64,000 nt of DNA from positions 22,212 to 86,211 of the forward strand of contig SVEB01000018.1 of assembly GCA_015057635.1 (NCBI GenBank). The letters are read 5' to 3'. How positions within the stretch are numbered: the stretch's first letter is position 1; every line of letters begins with the position of its first letter. A program made the translations under genes and the position numbers. Source of the stretch: Lachnospiraceae bacterium (GTDB taxonomy: Bacteria; Bacillota; Clostridia; Lachnospirales; Lachnospiraceae). Under the pieces are notes generated by a model, which made no database searches, was not told the DNA's origin, and saw only the letters and a program-made list of their open reading frames with translations. This document shows positions 35,207-44,354 of this stretch, piece after piece.

Positions 35207-35347
35207 AATTCACCTCTTTGATGACCTGAATCCAAAGCAATAATCTGATTATTACCGCCTTGTTGTATGTATATTCTGAATATCCAATATTTAACATTAT
35301 ATTAACCAATGCATCTGAAAAAATCAAGCTTTTCTTTCTTCACGGTG

Positions 35348-35914
35348 CTATTTCACCACAACTTTACAAAACATCTTCTTTCCTCTGCATGTCACAGCAA
35401 TCAATGCCTCCCCCTTTCCAACAGCCGTCACCTTGCCATGATTTGAGACCATCGCTACACTGGGGTTATTTGTTTTATAATGCTCCCTGTAAAAAGGTGC
35501 CCCCCGCACATTCAAATAGCGAGAGTCACCAACATTAAGCGTAAGCGTCCTACGATTCAGATCAATCACATGCACCCGACACTTTAAGGTTCTGCCTTCC
35601 ACCTTCACCTTAATAAATGCCATCCCGGGATGAATACCGGTCACACGCCCTAATACATTTACAAATGCCACCTTATAATCCGTCGATATAAACTCCAGCC
35701 TTTTATTTAATGACATTACCGTAAGCGTCGTGCTCTCTCCTTTTACAAGCGTGATATCGTTTTTATTCAAAATAAGCCCAAACTTCTTATAATATAAATT
35801 AATTTTAAAATAAAAAGATGTCCTTGGAATGATCAGCTTTCCAAGAAGGCAGACTAATGTGATCAAAAAAATAGAGCGAAAGATGACATATGAAATAATA
35901 TCCCGGATTTTCAT
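35348..35914 (-). CDS. membrane-anchored Big_2-like protein
   Basis: 188 residues. An N-terminal transmembrane helix (about 10-33, FRSIFLITLVCLLGKLII) acts as anchor, then two short Big_2-like repeats: LTVMSLNKRLEFISTDYKVAFVNVLGRVTGIHPGMAFIKVK and YKTNNPSVAMVSNHGKVTAVGKGEALIAV. The repeat ending (GKVTAVGKGEALI) matches the Big_2 consensus. AAGGAG precedes the ATG. It resembles the Ig domains of the larger secreted protein nearby and is probably a cell-surface protein of unknown role. Confidence 0.72.
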   Translation of the reverse strand: MKIRDIISYVIFRSIFLITLVCLLGKLIIPRTSFYFKINLYYKKFGLILNKNDITLVKGESTTLTVMSLNKRLEFISTDYKVAFVNVLGRVTGIHPGMAFIKVKVEGRTLKCRVHVIDLNRRTLTLNVGDSRYLNVRGAPFYREHYKTNNPSVAMVSNHGKVTAVGKGEALIAVTCRGKKMFCKVVVK

Positions 35915-36007
35915 AGGATTCTCCTTTTAAAAAGCTTATTCTACTATATGCTATTCCATCCGTTCTCACGCTTTCATTCATCAGATTTTTTAACGCAATA
36001 CAAAAAC

Positions 36008-36079
36008 AGACTGCCAGGCTAGGAGTTTAAGGAGCTTAAGACCTAAGCCTTAAGCCCTCTTTTCCTAGTCTGGCAGTCT
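36008..36079 (-). terminator. long terminator after the nucleoside phosphorylase
   Basis: AGACTGCCAGGCTAGGA pairs with TCCTAGTCTGGCAGTCT (one G-T pair). An inner GCTTAAG/CTTAAGC hairpin caps it, and TTTTTG follows on the minus strand. Confidence 0.8.
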
Positions 36080-36100
36080 ATACATAGACATTTTTCTTTT

Positions 36101-37426
36101 TTAATAAGCTTTGTAGCCGTCCTTTGTAACAATACCATAAATATGGTGTGGCACTTCCGGCTTCTCTTCTCCGATTGTATAAGCACATAAGAAACGTTCG
36201 CTTGCTGCTTCTAATTTTTCTGCATCATTTGCATATAATGTAGCAAGTGGTGTTCCTACTTCTACCTTATCACCAAGCTTCTTATGGATCTTCATGCCGA
36301 CACTTAAATCAATCACGCTTTCCTTTGTTTCACGGCCGCCTCCAAGGATTAAAGAAGTCATGCCGATCTCATCCGTATGGATTCCTGTAATATAACCTTC
36401 TGTCTTAGCACATACGTCTTTCTGAAGAGATGCTTTAGGGAATAAGTCTGTATCAAATACCGGTCTGTCATCTCCACCCTGTGCGCGAACGAATTCTGCA
36501 AATTTCTTTAGTGCAGAACCATCTTTGATTGTACCAAGAAGGAGTTCTCTTGCTTCTTCCGGAGTCTTAGCGTGTTTTGCACCTACTACCATATAAGATG
36601 CCAGTGTAAGAGATGCATCTAAAAGGTCTTCCGGACCATTTCCTTTTAAAGTATCGATTGCTTCGATTACTTCCAGGTTATTGCCTACGGCGCTGCCAAG
36701 AGGCTGATTCATATCCGAGATTACCGCATAGGTTTCTCTTCCTACTCCGTTACCGATTTTTACCATAGTTTCTGCTAATTCAACAGACCCTTCCAATGTC
36801 TTCATAAAAGCGCCGCTTCCGCTCTTTACATCAAGCACGATAACATCGGCCCCTGCTGCAATTTTCTTACTCATAATAGAGCTGGAGATTAATGAAATAT
36901 TATCGATCGTAGCTGTTACATCACGAAGCGCATAAATCTTCTTATCTGCCGGCGCTAAGTTTGCAGTCTGTCCGATGATGGCTAACTTCATCTGATTTAC
37001 ATTATCAAAGAATTTTTCTTCGGATAATTCCGTTGTAAATCCTTCAAAACTTTCTAACTTATCAATTGTACCGCCGGTATGGCCAAGACCACGTCCTGAC
37101 ATCTTTGCAACCGGAACACCAAGGCTTGCAACCATTGGTCCGATAATTAAGGAAGTCTTGTCACCAACACCGCCTGTACTGTGCTTATCTGCCTTAATAC
37201 CATGAATTGCAGACAGATCTAACATATCACCGCTGTGAGCCATTGCCATCGTCAATGCAATCGTCTCGTCCATATCCATGCCTTTTAAGCACACAGCCAT
37301 TAAAAATGCAGACATCTGATAGTCTGGAATCTCACCATCTGTATAGCCCTTTATAATAAACTTGATTTCTTCTTCTGACAGCTTCTGGCCATTTTTCTTT
37401 TTGCTGATTAAATCATACATTCTCAT
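36101..37426 (-). CDS. pdp: pyrimidine-nucleoside phosphorylase
   Basis: 441 residues from the ATG at 37426, eight bases after AAGGAGA (a longer frame to 37462 has no ribosome site). The family signature KADKHSTGGVGDKTSLI (phosphate site) lies near 80, with SGRGLGHTGGTIDKLE, DVTATIDNISLISSSIMSKK and a C-terminal lipoyl-like cap region. The enzyme cleaves thymidine, uridine or deoxyuridine with phosphate. Length fits Pdp/DeoA (about 435-440). It is divergent from DAHP synthase and stands alone. Confidence 0.93.
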   Translation of the reverse strand: MRMYDLISKKKNGQKLSEEEIKFIIKGYTDGEIPDYQMSAFLMAVCLKGMDMDETIALTMAMAHSGDMLDLSAIHGIKADKHSTGGVGDKTSLIIGPMVASLGVPVAKMSGRGLGHTGGTIDKLESFEGFTTELSEEKFFDNVNQMKLAIIGQTANLAPADKKIYALRDVTATIDNISLISSSIMSKKIAAGADVIVLDVKSGSGAFMKTLEGSVELAETMVKIGNGVGRETYAVISDMNQPLGSAVGNNLEVIEAIDTLKGNGPEDLLDASLTLASYMVVGAKHAKTPEEARELLLGTIKDGSALKKFAEFVRAQGGDDRPVFDTDLFPKASLQKDVCAKTEGYITGIHTDEIGMTSLILGGGRETKESVIDLSVGMKIHKKLGDKVEVGTPLATLYANDAEKLEAASERFLCAYTIGEEKPEVPHHIYGIVTKDGYKAY

Positions 37427-37617
37427 AAACAATATCTCCTTAAAATACATAACCTGCCGCATATTTTCATTTCTTATTCTGCGCCAGGATCATTTGTTCT
37501 ATTTACGTATTATTTATAAATACTAGTATACATAATTTTTGCTTCTTTCACAAGGAATTTTTCAAATTGTTTTAAAACTTTAACAATTGTATAAATTTAC
37601 ACAGAAATCTTATTTTA

Positions 37618-37646
37618 TTGACGTTTTCTATAAAATGGAATAAAAT
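37618..37646 (+). promoter_or_regulatory. promoter of the DAHP synthase gene
   Basis: TTGACG (37618-37623), a 17-bp spacer and TAAAAT (37641-37646). Confidence 0.6.
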
Positions 37647-37711
37647 AGATGCAGATTAAACAAAAGAATATGGCCAATAGGCCCCTACAACATGGAAAGG
37701 CTGGTATTAAT

Positions 37712-38746
37712 ATGAGTTTTGAATACATACAACAAGTAATGTCTCCAAAAGAGTTAAAAGAGCTTTATCCAATGACATCCTTTGGCATTGAAACAAAAAG
37801 AAAGCGGGATGCCATGATTCGCGATGTCTTTACAGGTGCAAGCGATAAATTTCTTGTCATCATCGGGCCATGTTCCGCAGACCGTGAAGATGCAGTGATT
37901 GACTATATGTCACGTCTTGCGAAACTATCCGAACAGGTATCCGATCAGCTGATTCTAATTCCAAGAATCTATACCAATAAACCACGTACGACCGGTGAAG
38001 GATACAAAGGAATCATTCATCAGCCTGACCCGGAAGGAGAACCGGATATTCATGAAGGGCTTGTCGCAGTACGAAAAATGCATCTTCGTTCCATTAACGA
38101 AACCGGCCTTACCGCTGCAGATGAGATGCTCTATCCGGAAAACTGGCCATATCTTGACGATATGCTAAGCTATGTTGCCGTAGGCGCACGTTCCGTAGAA
38201 GACCAGCAGCACCGTCTTACCGTAAGCGGAATGGACGTTCCGGTTGGCATGAAGAATCCGACAAGCGGGGATCTGTCGGTTATGCTTAACTCCTGTGTGG
38301 CCGCGCAGTGTGCCCACCGTTTCCTCTACCGTGCTTATGAAGTGCAGACAAGCGGTAATCCGCTTTCCCATACCATTCTTCGCGGTGCAGTAAACAAGCA
38401 CGGCCAGTCTATTCCAAACTATCACTACGAAGACTTAGAACGTCTGTCTGCCATGTATAAAGAACGGGATCTTAAGAATCCAGCCATAATCGTAGATGCC
38501 AACCATGCCAACTCCAATAAAATATTCTCCGAACAGCCTCGTATCGTAAAAGAAGTACTTCACAGCCGCCGTGTAAATGAAGACTTAAAACATTTGGTCA
38601 AAGGCGTCATGGTAGAAAGCTATCTGGTGGAAGGTTGTCAGAAAGTCTGGGAGCACACGTACGGAAAATCCATCACAGATGCATGCATTGGATGGGAACA
38701 GACCGAGCGTCTTGTCCACTGTATCGCAGACTATATTGCAAAATAA
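37712..38746 (+). CDS. aroF: 3-deoxy-7-phosphoheptulonate (DAHP) synthase, type I
   Basis: 344 residues from ATG 37712. A longer frame to 37649 would add 21 residues, but it starts on top of the -10 region. Signatures are IGPCSADREDAV, IPRIYTNKPRTTGEGYKGI, HQPDPEGEPDIHEGL, GARSVEDQQHRLTVSGMDVPVGMKNPTSGD and VDANHANSNK, the AroF/G/H class I-alpha pattern. The enzyme condenses phosphoenolpyruvate and erythrose 4-phosphate, the first shikimate step. Which aromatic amino acid feeds back cannot be told. Monocistronic. Confidence 0.93.
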   Translation: MSFEYIQQVMSPKELKELYPMTSFGIETKRKRDAMIRDVFTGASDKFLVIIGPCSADREDAVIDYMSRLAKLSEQVSDQLILIPRIYTNKPRTTGEGYKGIIHQPDPEGEPDIHEGLVAVRKMHLRSINETGLTAADEMLYPENWPYLDDMLSYVAVGARSVEDQQHRLTVSGMDVPVGMKNPTSGDLSVMLNSCVAAQCAHRFLYRAYEVQTSGNPLSHTILRGAVNKHGQSIPNYHYEDLERLSAMYKERDLKNPAIIVDANHANSNKIFSEQPRIVKEVLHSRRVNEDLKHLVKGVMVESYLVEGCQKVWEHTYGKSITDACIGWEQTERLVHCIADYIAK

Positions 38747-38814
38747 TATGCCCACTAAAAAAACTCACCCCCATTATGGCGGGGCCAGTAATACAGTAAT
38801 AATGTAAGAATGGG

Positions 38815-38840
38815 AAAGGCGTGACTTAGGTCACGCCTTT
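38815..38840 (+). terminator. terminator after the DAHP synthase gene
   Basis: Perfect 11-bp stem AAAGGCGTGAC (38815-38825), loop TTAG, GTCACGCCTTT (38830-38840), then TCTGTTGT. It overlaps the stop of the recombinase remnant on the other strand. Confidence 0.75.
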
Positions 38841-39090
38841 TCTGTTGTCAAAAGCTCATTCAGCGGGATGAATCCCAAACCATCGTATTGAATATGGATA
38901 TGCTGTCTGTGCTTCCCGCTGAACTTGTCCGGTGCATCCACATAGATGGCCTTTTGGACCGCTCTGATCTTCCGACTGGTATCTCTGGCATAAAACTCAT
39001 TGAACCAGTTTCTGATTCCAGCGAAATCATTGTTGATGCTGTTTGGAGCATCGGAATTATCAGCTTTTCTTTTCCGCTTAAAATCAAAGA
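38831..39090 (-). pseudogene. large serine recombinase, internally deleted remnant
   Basis: A start-less frame of about 85 codons. Its first half reads NNDFAGIRNWFNEFYARDTSRKIRAVQKA, which matches the region just after the resolvase catalytic domain in clostridial integrative-element recombinases. Its second half reads HIHIQYDGLGFIPLNELLTTEKA, matching the C-terminal tail of the same family. The several hundred residues that should lie between, and the catalytic N-terminus, are missing. This is the scar of an excised or decayed integrative or conjugative element next to the DAHP synthase gene. Confidence 0.6.
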
Positions 39091-39161
39091 GGAAAATCCG
39101 TATGCTTTATAGAATTTTTCTCCAATACGCTTGAATATAATAATAATAAATCGTGCAATAG

Positions 39162-39500
39162 TGGCATGATCAGACGCTGGGCCACTGGACTGATCAGCAC
39201 TTTACCGATCGGGACGGCGATCTGACAGCAGAACCGGCAGTCAGCGGCACGACCATCGATCTTGTCTGCGCCGCAGCTTACAGAGGCAGCGATGAGATCG
39301 CCGGCAGAAGTGCAACCCACACCGAGATAGGTGAGCTTCCCTGCAGCCACTATGTATTTTTCTTCGGTGCGCTGGCATACGATGTAGCTGACGAATACGG
39401 TGTCACCGTTGAATACAACGATATTGACCATGAGGAAACTGCTTACCGTCTGAGAGCAATTTACATTGGTAACGATGTAGAGTGCCCCAAGGAATCATGA
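39162..39500 (+). pseudogene. 5'-truncated protein fragment of unknown family
   Basis: An open frame of 112 codons with no usable start or ribosome site. It begins abruptly after an AT-rich stretch and reads for example DLVCAAAYRGSDEIAGRSATH and YVFFFGALAYDVADEYGVTVEYNDIDHEETAYRLRAIY. Its composition is more GC-rich than the host background and resembles the following lipoprotein gene, which suggests both came with the same imported segment. The stop (39500) lies 17 bp before that gene's start. No domain is recognised. Confidence 0.4.
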
Positions 39501-39517
39501 AAACGGAGGTTTTTAGC

Positions 39518-40933
39518 ATGAAAAAGATGTTTGCATTATTGCTTGCTGTGGTTATGCTTCTATCCCTTACCGGATGTGGCAAAAAAGAAGCACAGGAAAC
39601 CCAAAATCAGGAGATACAGTCTACATCACAGACAGAAAAGAAGCCCGATGGCCAAGACGATCATTCATGGGAAGATGTGGATGCCGATACCATTTACAGC
39701 TATCTCGGTTTCCGCTTTACAGAGCCTGCCGGCGCAACCAATATCATTTACCGCTGGGATGCTGCAAACAGCATCGGACAAATGCAGTTTCAGCTCAGCG
39801 GCACGGAGTGGACTGCCAGGGCCAAAAAGACCACTTCTATCGAAGACATTTCCGGAATGAGTTATTCCTGGGACACATTACATCACGCCTATATCACGAA
39901 CTACAATTTTGAACTGTGCGGAGATTACCATTTTGCAGCCGACGGCAAGGAAGTTGCCCATGCCGGCCTCTGGTTCTATGAAGGTGCTGACAGCGACTAT
40001 CATTTCACCTTCTCCCTCACCTGTAAGACGAAAGAGGAAGTGGACATAGCCGTTGTTGCCAGTCAGATATTTGTTCTGAAGGGAGCCGGAGCGGACGATG
40101 CAACCCGGTACGGTCAAAGCTACTGGGAGGAAAAATACCCCGGTTACAGCATTTGCCCCTTCTACATCAATGTGAACGGTGAGGATCAATATTATTACTG
40201 GGCAACTGACGGGGAAGGTTACACCGGTAACATCCGCGATTGGGTCGATTCCGACTTCAACTGGAATGGCTGGCATATCATTGGCAGATACATCGTCAAC
40301 GCCGATGAAACCTTCCAGATCACCACCGAGAGCATGCAGGAATCCTTCTCCAGCTTCTGCACCTACTACACTGAGAAGTTTGACCCGGAGGATCCCACAA
40401 TCTATACCCGTCTCTTTAACTATGATGACCGCTATTCCTATTTCATGGAACTGGTAGAAAAGTACGACGGCTTTGAAGCTGTTTATAGAAACAACGAGCA
40501 GACAACTTTCTACTGCGGTGGTAAAGACGATGTCTACTGGTTTATTGAAATGCCGGAGGAAGGCGATTCCTACTACTACATTGGTCAGTTCGACGGCAAA
40601 AAATGGACCTGCAGTTACTGCTGGGAGAACGAAGAGGAACACGGAGATATTGAAGAAGTCTGGGAATACGAAGCTATTGACCGGATCTGCTATAAGGTCT
40701 ATTACGATCAGGATTGCTTTGACCCAGCGGAAGTCTCCCCCATGGATGTTGAGATCGCCGGCCGTCCTGCCAAGCGCTACAACAGGGATTTTGGCATCTA
40801 TTCCACCGAAATTGATGTAGAGTATCTAATCACCATTGGCTACTGCAACACAGAGGATGAATACAGCATTTTTTCTCTGGAAGATATTTATATCGGCAGC
40901 AATGTTGAAGTCGCTGAGTTTCCCACTGATTAA
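39518..40933 (+). CDS. large lipoprotein of unknown function
   Basis: 471 residues from ATG 39518, behind GGAGG. The lipoprotein signal MKKMFALLLAVVMLLSLTGC has lipobox LTGC (Cys 20). A Gln/Glu/Thr linker follows, then a large acidic, Tyr- and Trp-rich exported domain with repeated strands such as GNIRDWVDSDFNWNGWHIIGRYIV and YYYIGQFDGKKWTCSYCWE. Domain family not recognised. Higher GC than neighbours and recombinase scars upstream suggest horizontal arrival. A 254-codon antisense frame over 39878-40642 is a by-product of its codon use. Confidence 0.75.
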   Translation: MKKMFALLLAVVMLLSLTGCGKKEAQETQNQEIQSTSQTEKKPDGQDDHSWEDVDADTIYSYLGFRFTEPAGATNIIYRWDAANSIGQMQFQLSGTEWTARAKKTTSIEDISGMSYSWDTLHHAYITNYNFELCGDYHFAADGKEVAHAGLWFYEGADSDYHFTFSLTCKTKEEVDIAVVASQIFVLKGAGADDATRYGQSYWEEKYPGYSICPFYINVNGEDQYYYWATDGEGYTGNIRDWVDSDFNWNGWHIIGRYIVNADETFQITTESMQESFSSFCTYYTEKFDPEDPTIYTRLFNYDDRYSYFMELVEKYDGFEAVYRNNEQTTFYCGGKDDVYWFIEMPEEGDSYYYIGQFDGKKWTCSYCWENEEEHGDIEEVWEYEAIDRICYKVYYDQDCFDPAEVSPMDVEIAGRPAKRYNRDFGIYSTEIDVEYLITIGYCNTEDEYSIFSLEDIYIGSNVEVAEFPTD

Positions 40934-40957
40934 GTGAAAACACAAAAACACGATAAG

Positions 40958-40991
40958 GGAACCCGTGGGAGCAAAGTCTTCCACCGGTTCC
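40958..40991 (+). terminator. hairpin after the lipoprotein gene
   Basis: GGAACCCGTGGGA and TTCCACCGGTTCC with an 8-nt loop and two imperfect pairs, followed by TTTCTGTC. The rest of 41000-41140 shows no recognisable feature. Confidence 0.55.
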
Positions 40992-41141
40992 TTTCTGTCA
41001 AAGATTTTCAAAATATCCTCTGTTTCTGATATACAGTTATCTGGTTATCGAGGTCTTATGATTTCGATTTTACATATCAGTGAGAATAAAATGCTAATCA
41101 CCACATAGGTGCATCACATATCGAAACACGACTCCTACAAA

Positions 41142-41187
41142 AAATAAACTCCTGTATCATCAACAACGATGATACAGGAGTTTATTT
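41142..41187. terminator. strong bidirectional terminator before the XerD-like gene end
   Basis: 41142-41161 pairs perfectly with 41168-41187 (20 bp, 6-nt loop), with a T run on each strand's 3' side. It lies 62 bp past the stop of the minus-strand recombinase gene. Confidence 0.8.
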
Positions 41188-41249
41188 TTTCGCCAATCCA
41201 TTTACGACAGTGCTCCATTTCAGTGATACTGTTTTATAAGCACTGCGCT

Positions 41250-42125
41250 TTATGCTCTGGGGTGAGTTTTTGCATATACGTCCAATGTTTTCTGGGTATG
41301 GGAACGAAGCAGATACTGGGTCGCGGAAATATCTCCATGCCCAAGCAGTTCCTGAAGGCTCTGCAGATCTGCACCATTTTCCAAAAGATGCATAGCAAAT
41401 GAATTTCTGATAATCTGTGGTGTCACTTCCTTTTCAATTCCTGCATCCTTCGCATACTGCTTTAATATCTTAATAAAACCCTGTCTGGTCATCCGTTCCT
41501 TTCTGCGATTTACAAATAAATAAGAGTCACTTGCCTCTTCCATCCCGCTTTCATTGAGATAGCGGCTGATTGCTTCCTTTGCAGTCTTTCCAATCGGAAG
41601 AAGACGTTCTCCTGCGCTCTCCCTTACCACTACATAATTCAGCTTCAGGTTCAGGTCATTTTGTTTCAGATCCAGCAATTCGGAAACCTTCATACCGGTA
41701 GCATATAAAAGCTCTAACATGGCCTTATCACGGATTCCCTTTTCTGTCGTACCATCCGGTGTTGCAAGAAGGGCATTGATCTCTTCCACAGAAATGGATT
41801 CCGGCTCCTTCCTCTTAAACTTCGGTGCCTTGATCCTCTCCATCGGGTCTGTTGCCAGCTTTCCTTTTTTTATCAGGTATAAAATATAATTACGGACCGT
41901 CACCATCTTACGATTTACACTGGCAGGCGACAATCCCTGCTTTTCCAGTCCAAGAAAATAGGAGTTTAAAACGGTTTCCGTTACCTTTGAAAATGTCTCA
42001 ATTTCCTGTTCCTCTAAATATTCATAAAACATCTTCAAATCACTGTGATATGATGCAACCGTATTATCTGAGGCGGATTTTACTTCTTTTAAATACACAA
42101 TATATCCATCTAATTCTTCCCTCAT
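41250..42125 (-). CDS. XerD-like tyrosine recombinase with altered active site
   Basis: 291 residues, collinear with XerD: a SAM-like N-terminal DNA-binding domain (1-100) and a catalytic domain ending DVYAKTHPRA. Compared with the XerD pattern, catalytic positions differ: ATGMKVSEL (Arg to Lys), RESAGERLLPIG in place of GKGNKER (Lys lost), TPQIIRNSFA in place of TPHxLRHSFA (His to Gln; Arg kept) and ISATQYLLRSH in place of ISTTQIYTHV (nucleophile Tyr replaced by Leu, with a Tyr one place earlier). LGHGDI is kept. It may bind DNA without cleaving it. AAGGAGG precedes the ATG. It lies in the usual spoIIM neighbourhood. Confidence 0.8.
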   Translation of the reverse strand: MREELDGYIVYLKEVKSASDNTVASYHSDLKMFYEYLEEQEIETFSKVTETVLNSYFLGLEKQGLSPASVNRKMVTVRNYILYLIKKGKLATDPMERIKAPKFKRKEPESISVEEINALLATPDGTTEKGIRDKAMLELLYATGMKVSELLDLKQNDLNLKLNYVVVRESAGERLLPIGKTAKEAISRYLNESGMEEASDSYLFVNRRKERMTRQGFIKILKQYAKDAGIEKEVTPQIIRNSFAMHLLENGADLQSLQELLGHGDISATQYLLRSHTQKTLDVYAKTHPRA

Positions 42126-42238
42126 TCAATTCCTCCTTTTTTCTTACGTAATCATTAAAAAATGAAACCTTTTCATGCTTTTTCTCAAGTTACGATGCTC
42201 TTTAAAAACACAAATGCCATTTTGGCACCCTAACCCCT

Positions 42239-42847
42239 TTAAAACAGCAGCAATACTTTTCTTAACAGAAAACTGCCTAAGAATGTTTCCACAAGCGCTC
42301 CTGCGATTACTCCAATCAATAAGATTATAATCAACTTTTTGTCCTTTAGCAATATGCCAATACAATGCGAAATGGAATGTTCGGAGCCTGCACTGACCTC
42401 TGCCGCCACGTGATAACCATATTTTAAGCATCCAATTATAACCGGCACATAAATCAATGCCTGCGGACATACATAGGCTGCCGCAAGCAGAATACCTTTT
42501 AACTGATACTGAAGGCATAATGCGGATAATAAAAAGCCCATATAAAAACCGGCGGATATAATCTTATAGACTATGTACGGAATCCCAAGTACGGTGATGG
42601 AGATTGCAAAAAAAAGAAAAAAAGATTTCAGATGTGTTCCTGCCGTATAGAAAAAAAGGCTTCCATATTCAATATCCATCTGTTTTATAACCGAAAAATA
42701 GCTGTCATTCAGAGAATCTACACCGTCTATAAAAAGTCCGGAACCAAGCCTGGAACATAAAATGCCGATAATCATACTGCTAATAAAAAGAACCAATGCA
42801 ATTGCCATTGGTTCTCTGCTTTGTAAACTCTGTTTTACTTTATTCAT
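42239..42847 (-). CDS. spoIIM: stage II sporulation protein M
   Basis: 202 residues from ATG 42847 after GGAGG (a TTG 12 bases upstream overlaps the ribosome site). Five hydrophobic helices and the family features FFLFFAISITVLGIPYIVYKIISAGFYMGFLLSAL and a terminal GVIAGALVETFLGSFLLRKVL identify SpoIIM, the membrane part of the DMP septal peptidoglycan hydrolysis and engulfment machine. It points to an endospore-forming lineage. It lies between a Nudix ADP-ribose pyrophosphatase gene and a XerD-like gene, an arrangement I recall from other Clostridia. Confidence 0.88.
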   Translation of the reverse strand: MNKVKQSLQSREPMAIALVLFISSMIIGILCSRLGSGLFIDGVDSLNDSYFSVIKQMDIEYGSLFFYTAGTHLKSFFLFFAISITVLGIPYIVYKIISAGFYMGFLLSALCLQYQLKGILLAAAYVCPQALIYVPVIIGCLKYGYHVAAEVSAGSEHSISHCIGILLKDKKLIIILLIGVIAGALVETFLGSFLLRKVLLLF

Positions 42848-42946
42848 AAGCGCCTCCAATAACAGTAAGACTGCATCCTTCTAACACTGCTATCTTACTA
42901 TATGAGGAGGCTCGGTCATTTATGCACTGTAATTCCTTAGGACAGG

Positions 42947-43486
42947 CTACTGCATCTTCTGTCTTAGTGCATCATATGCCAAAATGGATCCGATTGTCTT
43001 GGCATCCTGAATCTTTCCGGCGAGAATCATCTGCTTTAACTCTTCTAAGGAGTAGCGTTCCACTTCCACATACTCATCATCATCCAAATGCTGTTTGGAC
43101 GGAATCAGCTTTGTGGTGTAATACACATAAATCATTTCATTGGAGTACGCAACCGTTGTATAAAGGTCAATCAGATGATCAATATTGCCTGCCTTATATC
43201 CAGTCTCTTCCTCTAACTCCCTTGCCGCTGCATCAATTGGCTTTTCCCCTTTATTGATGCCGCCTGCCGGAATCTCAATCGTCTGTCTGTCAATTGCATT
43301 GCGGTACTGCCTTACCATAATGATATTGCCATCTTCGTCAACCGGCACAATCGCTGCCGCTCCTTTGTGTCCGATAAAATCCCATTCGGCCTTTCTTCCG
43401 TCCGGAAGTTCGATCGTGTCCGAATAGATATCGATGATTTGTCCGTTTCGTATCAGCTTTCTGTCTAACCGTTTGTACTCTGCCAT
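42947..43486 (-). CDS. nudF: Nudix ADP-ribose pyrophosphatase
   Basis: 179 residues with Nudix box GGINKGEKPIDAAARELEEETG (about 76-97) preceded by VRQYRNAIDRQTIEIPAG, the hallmark of the NudF/YqkG ADP-ribose diphosphatase group. The C-terminal acidic segment (HLDDDEYVEVERYSLEELKQMI) also fits. The enzyme hydrolyses ADP-ribose to AMP and ribose 5-phosphate. AAGGGGACGAGG precedes the ATG. It is followed by spoIIM on the same strand. Confidence 0.88.
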   Translation of the reverse strand: MAEYKRLDRKLIRNGQIIDIYSDTIELPDGRKAEWDFIGHKGAAAIVPVDEDGNIIMVRQYRNAIDRQTIEIPAGGINKGEKPIDAAARELEEETGYKAGNIDHLIDLYTTVAYSNEMIYVYYTTKLIPSKQHLDDDEYVEVERYSLEELKQMILAGKIQDAKTIGSILAYDALRQKMQ

Positions 43487-43526
43487 TTCCTCGTCCCCTT
43501 TTATAAGTCATGATTTTTTTTCTGTC

Positions 43527-44321
43527 TTACAGGCGGGTCGCCTTTTCATAGCAAGCATCCGTTGCCTTAATTACCGCATTGCGGAATCCAAACTCTTCAA
43601 GTGCGGAAACACCTGCAATTGTAGTACCGCCTGGAGAACATACATTATCTTTTAATCTTCCCGGATGTTCCTTTGTCTCAAGTACCATCTTTGCCGAACC
43701 GAGTACAGTCTGTGCTACCAGTTCATATGCCATCGCTCTTGGAATACCATATTTTACAACACTGTCTGCAAGAGCTTCAATAAACATATACACATAGGCT
43801 GGCGAACTGCCGTTTGCGCAGATTGCCGCATTCATTAACGTTTCCGGAATCACCTGGTATCTGCCGCAGGAAGTAAAGAAACGATCCACGATTTCCTTCT
43901 CTTCCTCCGTAAAGGCATGATCAGAGAAGCTTACGCATGTCATCCCTTCCCCTACCATAGCAGGCGTATTCGGCATAGAGCGTACAATCTTGATATTTTC
44001 TCCAATCTCGTCTCTCATATTCTGAATCGTAACCCCTGCTGCCAAAGAGATGATCATCTTCTTTGGTGTCATAAATTTCTTCAGATCTCCATATATCTCA
44101 TGAAAGAACTGTGGCTTCACTCCAAGTACGATCACATCACATTCCTGTATTAAGGCTGCATTGTCTTTCGCGCTTGCAACGCCTGTCTCTTTCGTTACTT
44201 TCTCTTTTGTTTTTTCTGTCTTTGCTGAAAAAGAAACATTAGCTGCACCAAATGCTTTGATTGCTCCAAGCATCATCGGATACCCCATATTTCCTGTACC
44301 AATAAATCCTATCTTCTTCAT
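43527..44321 (-). CDS. proC: pyrroline-5-carboxylate reductase
   Basis: 264 residues. The NAD(P) Rossmann motif is GFIGTGNMG at residue 5, with VRSMPNTPAMVGEGMT in the middle and a C-terminal signature DNVCSPGGTTIAGVSALEEFGFRNAVI. The enzyme catalyses the last step of proline synthesis. proA and proB are at 53620 and 56160 on the same strand but separated by other genes. AAAGGATACAGG precedes the ATG. Confidence 0.94.
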   Translation of the reverse strand: MKKIGFIGTGNMGYPMMLGAIKAFGAANVSFSAKTEKTKEKVTKETGVASAKDNAALIQECDVIVLGVKPQFFHEIYGDLKKFMTPKKMIISLAAGVTIQNMRDEIGENIKIVRSMPNTPAMVGEGMTCVSFSDHAFTEEEKEIVDRFFTSCGRYQVIPETLMNAAICANGSSPAYVYMFIEALADSVVKYGIPRAMAYELVAQTVLGSAKMVLETKEHPGRLKDNVCSPGGTTIAGVSALEEFGFRNAVIKATDACYEKATRL

Positions 44322-44354
44322 CCTGTATCCTTTCCTGTCTGACAGTTTTTGTTT

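Noticed and set aside
38747..38815. Possible tRNA or attachment site after the DAHP synthase gene
   Set aside because: No cloverleaf could be drawn; only the intrinsic terminator at 38815-38840 is convincing.
39878..40642. 254-codon antisense open frame across the large lipoprotein gene
   Set aside because: It lacks a ribosome site, and the plus-strand frame has a signal peptide, lipobox and GGAGG. The antisense frame follows from codon bias in a GC-richer gene.
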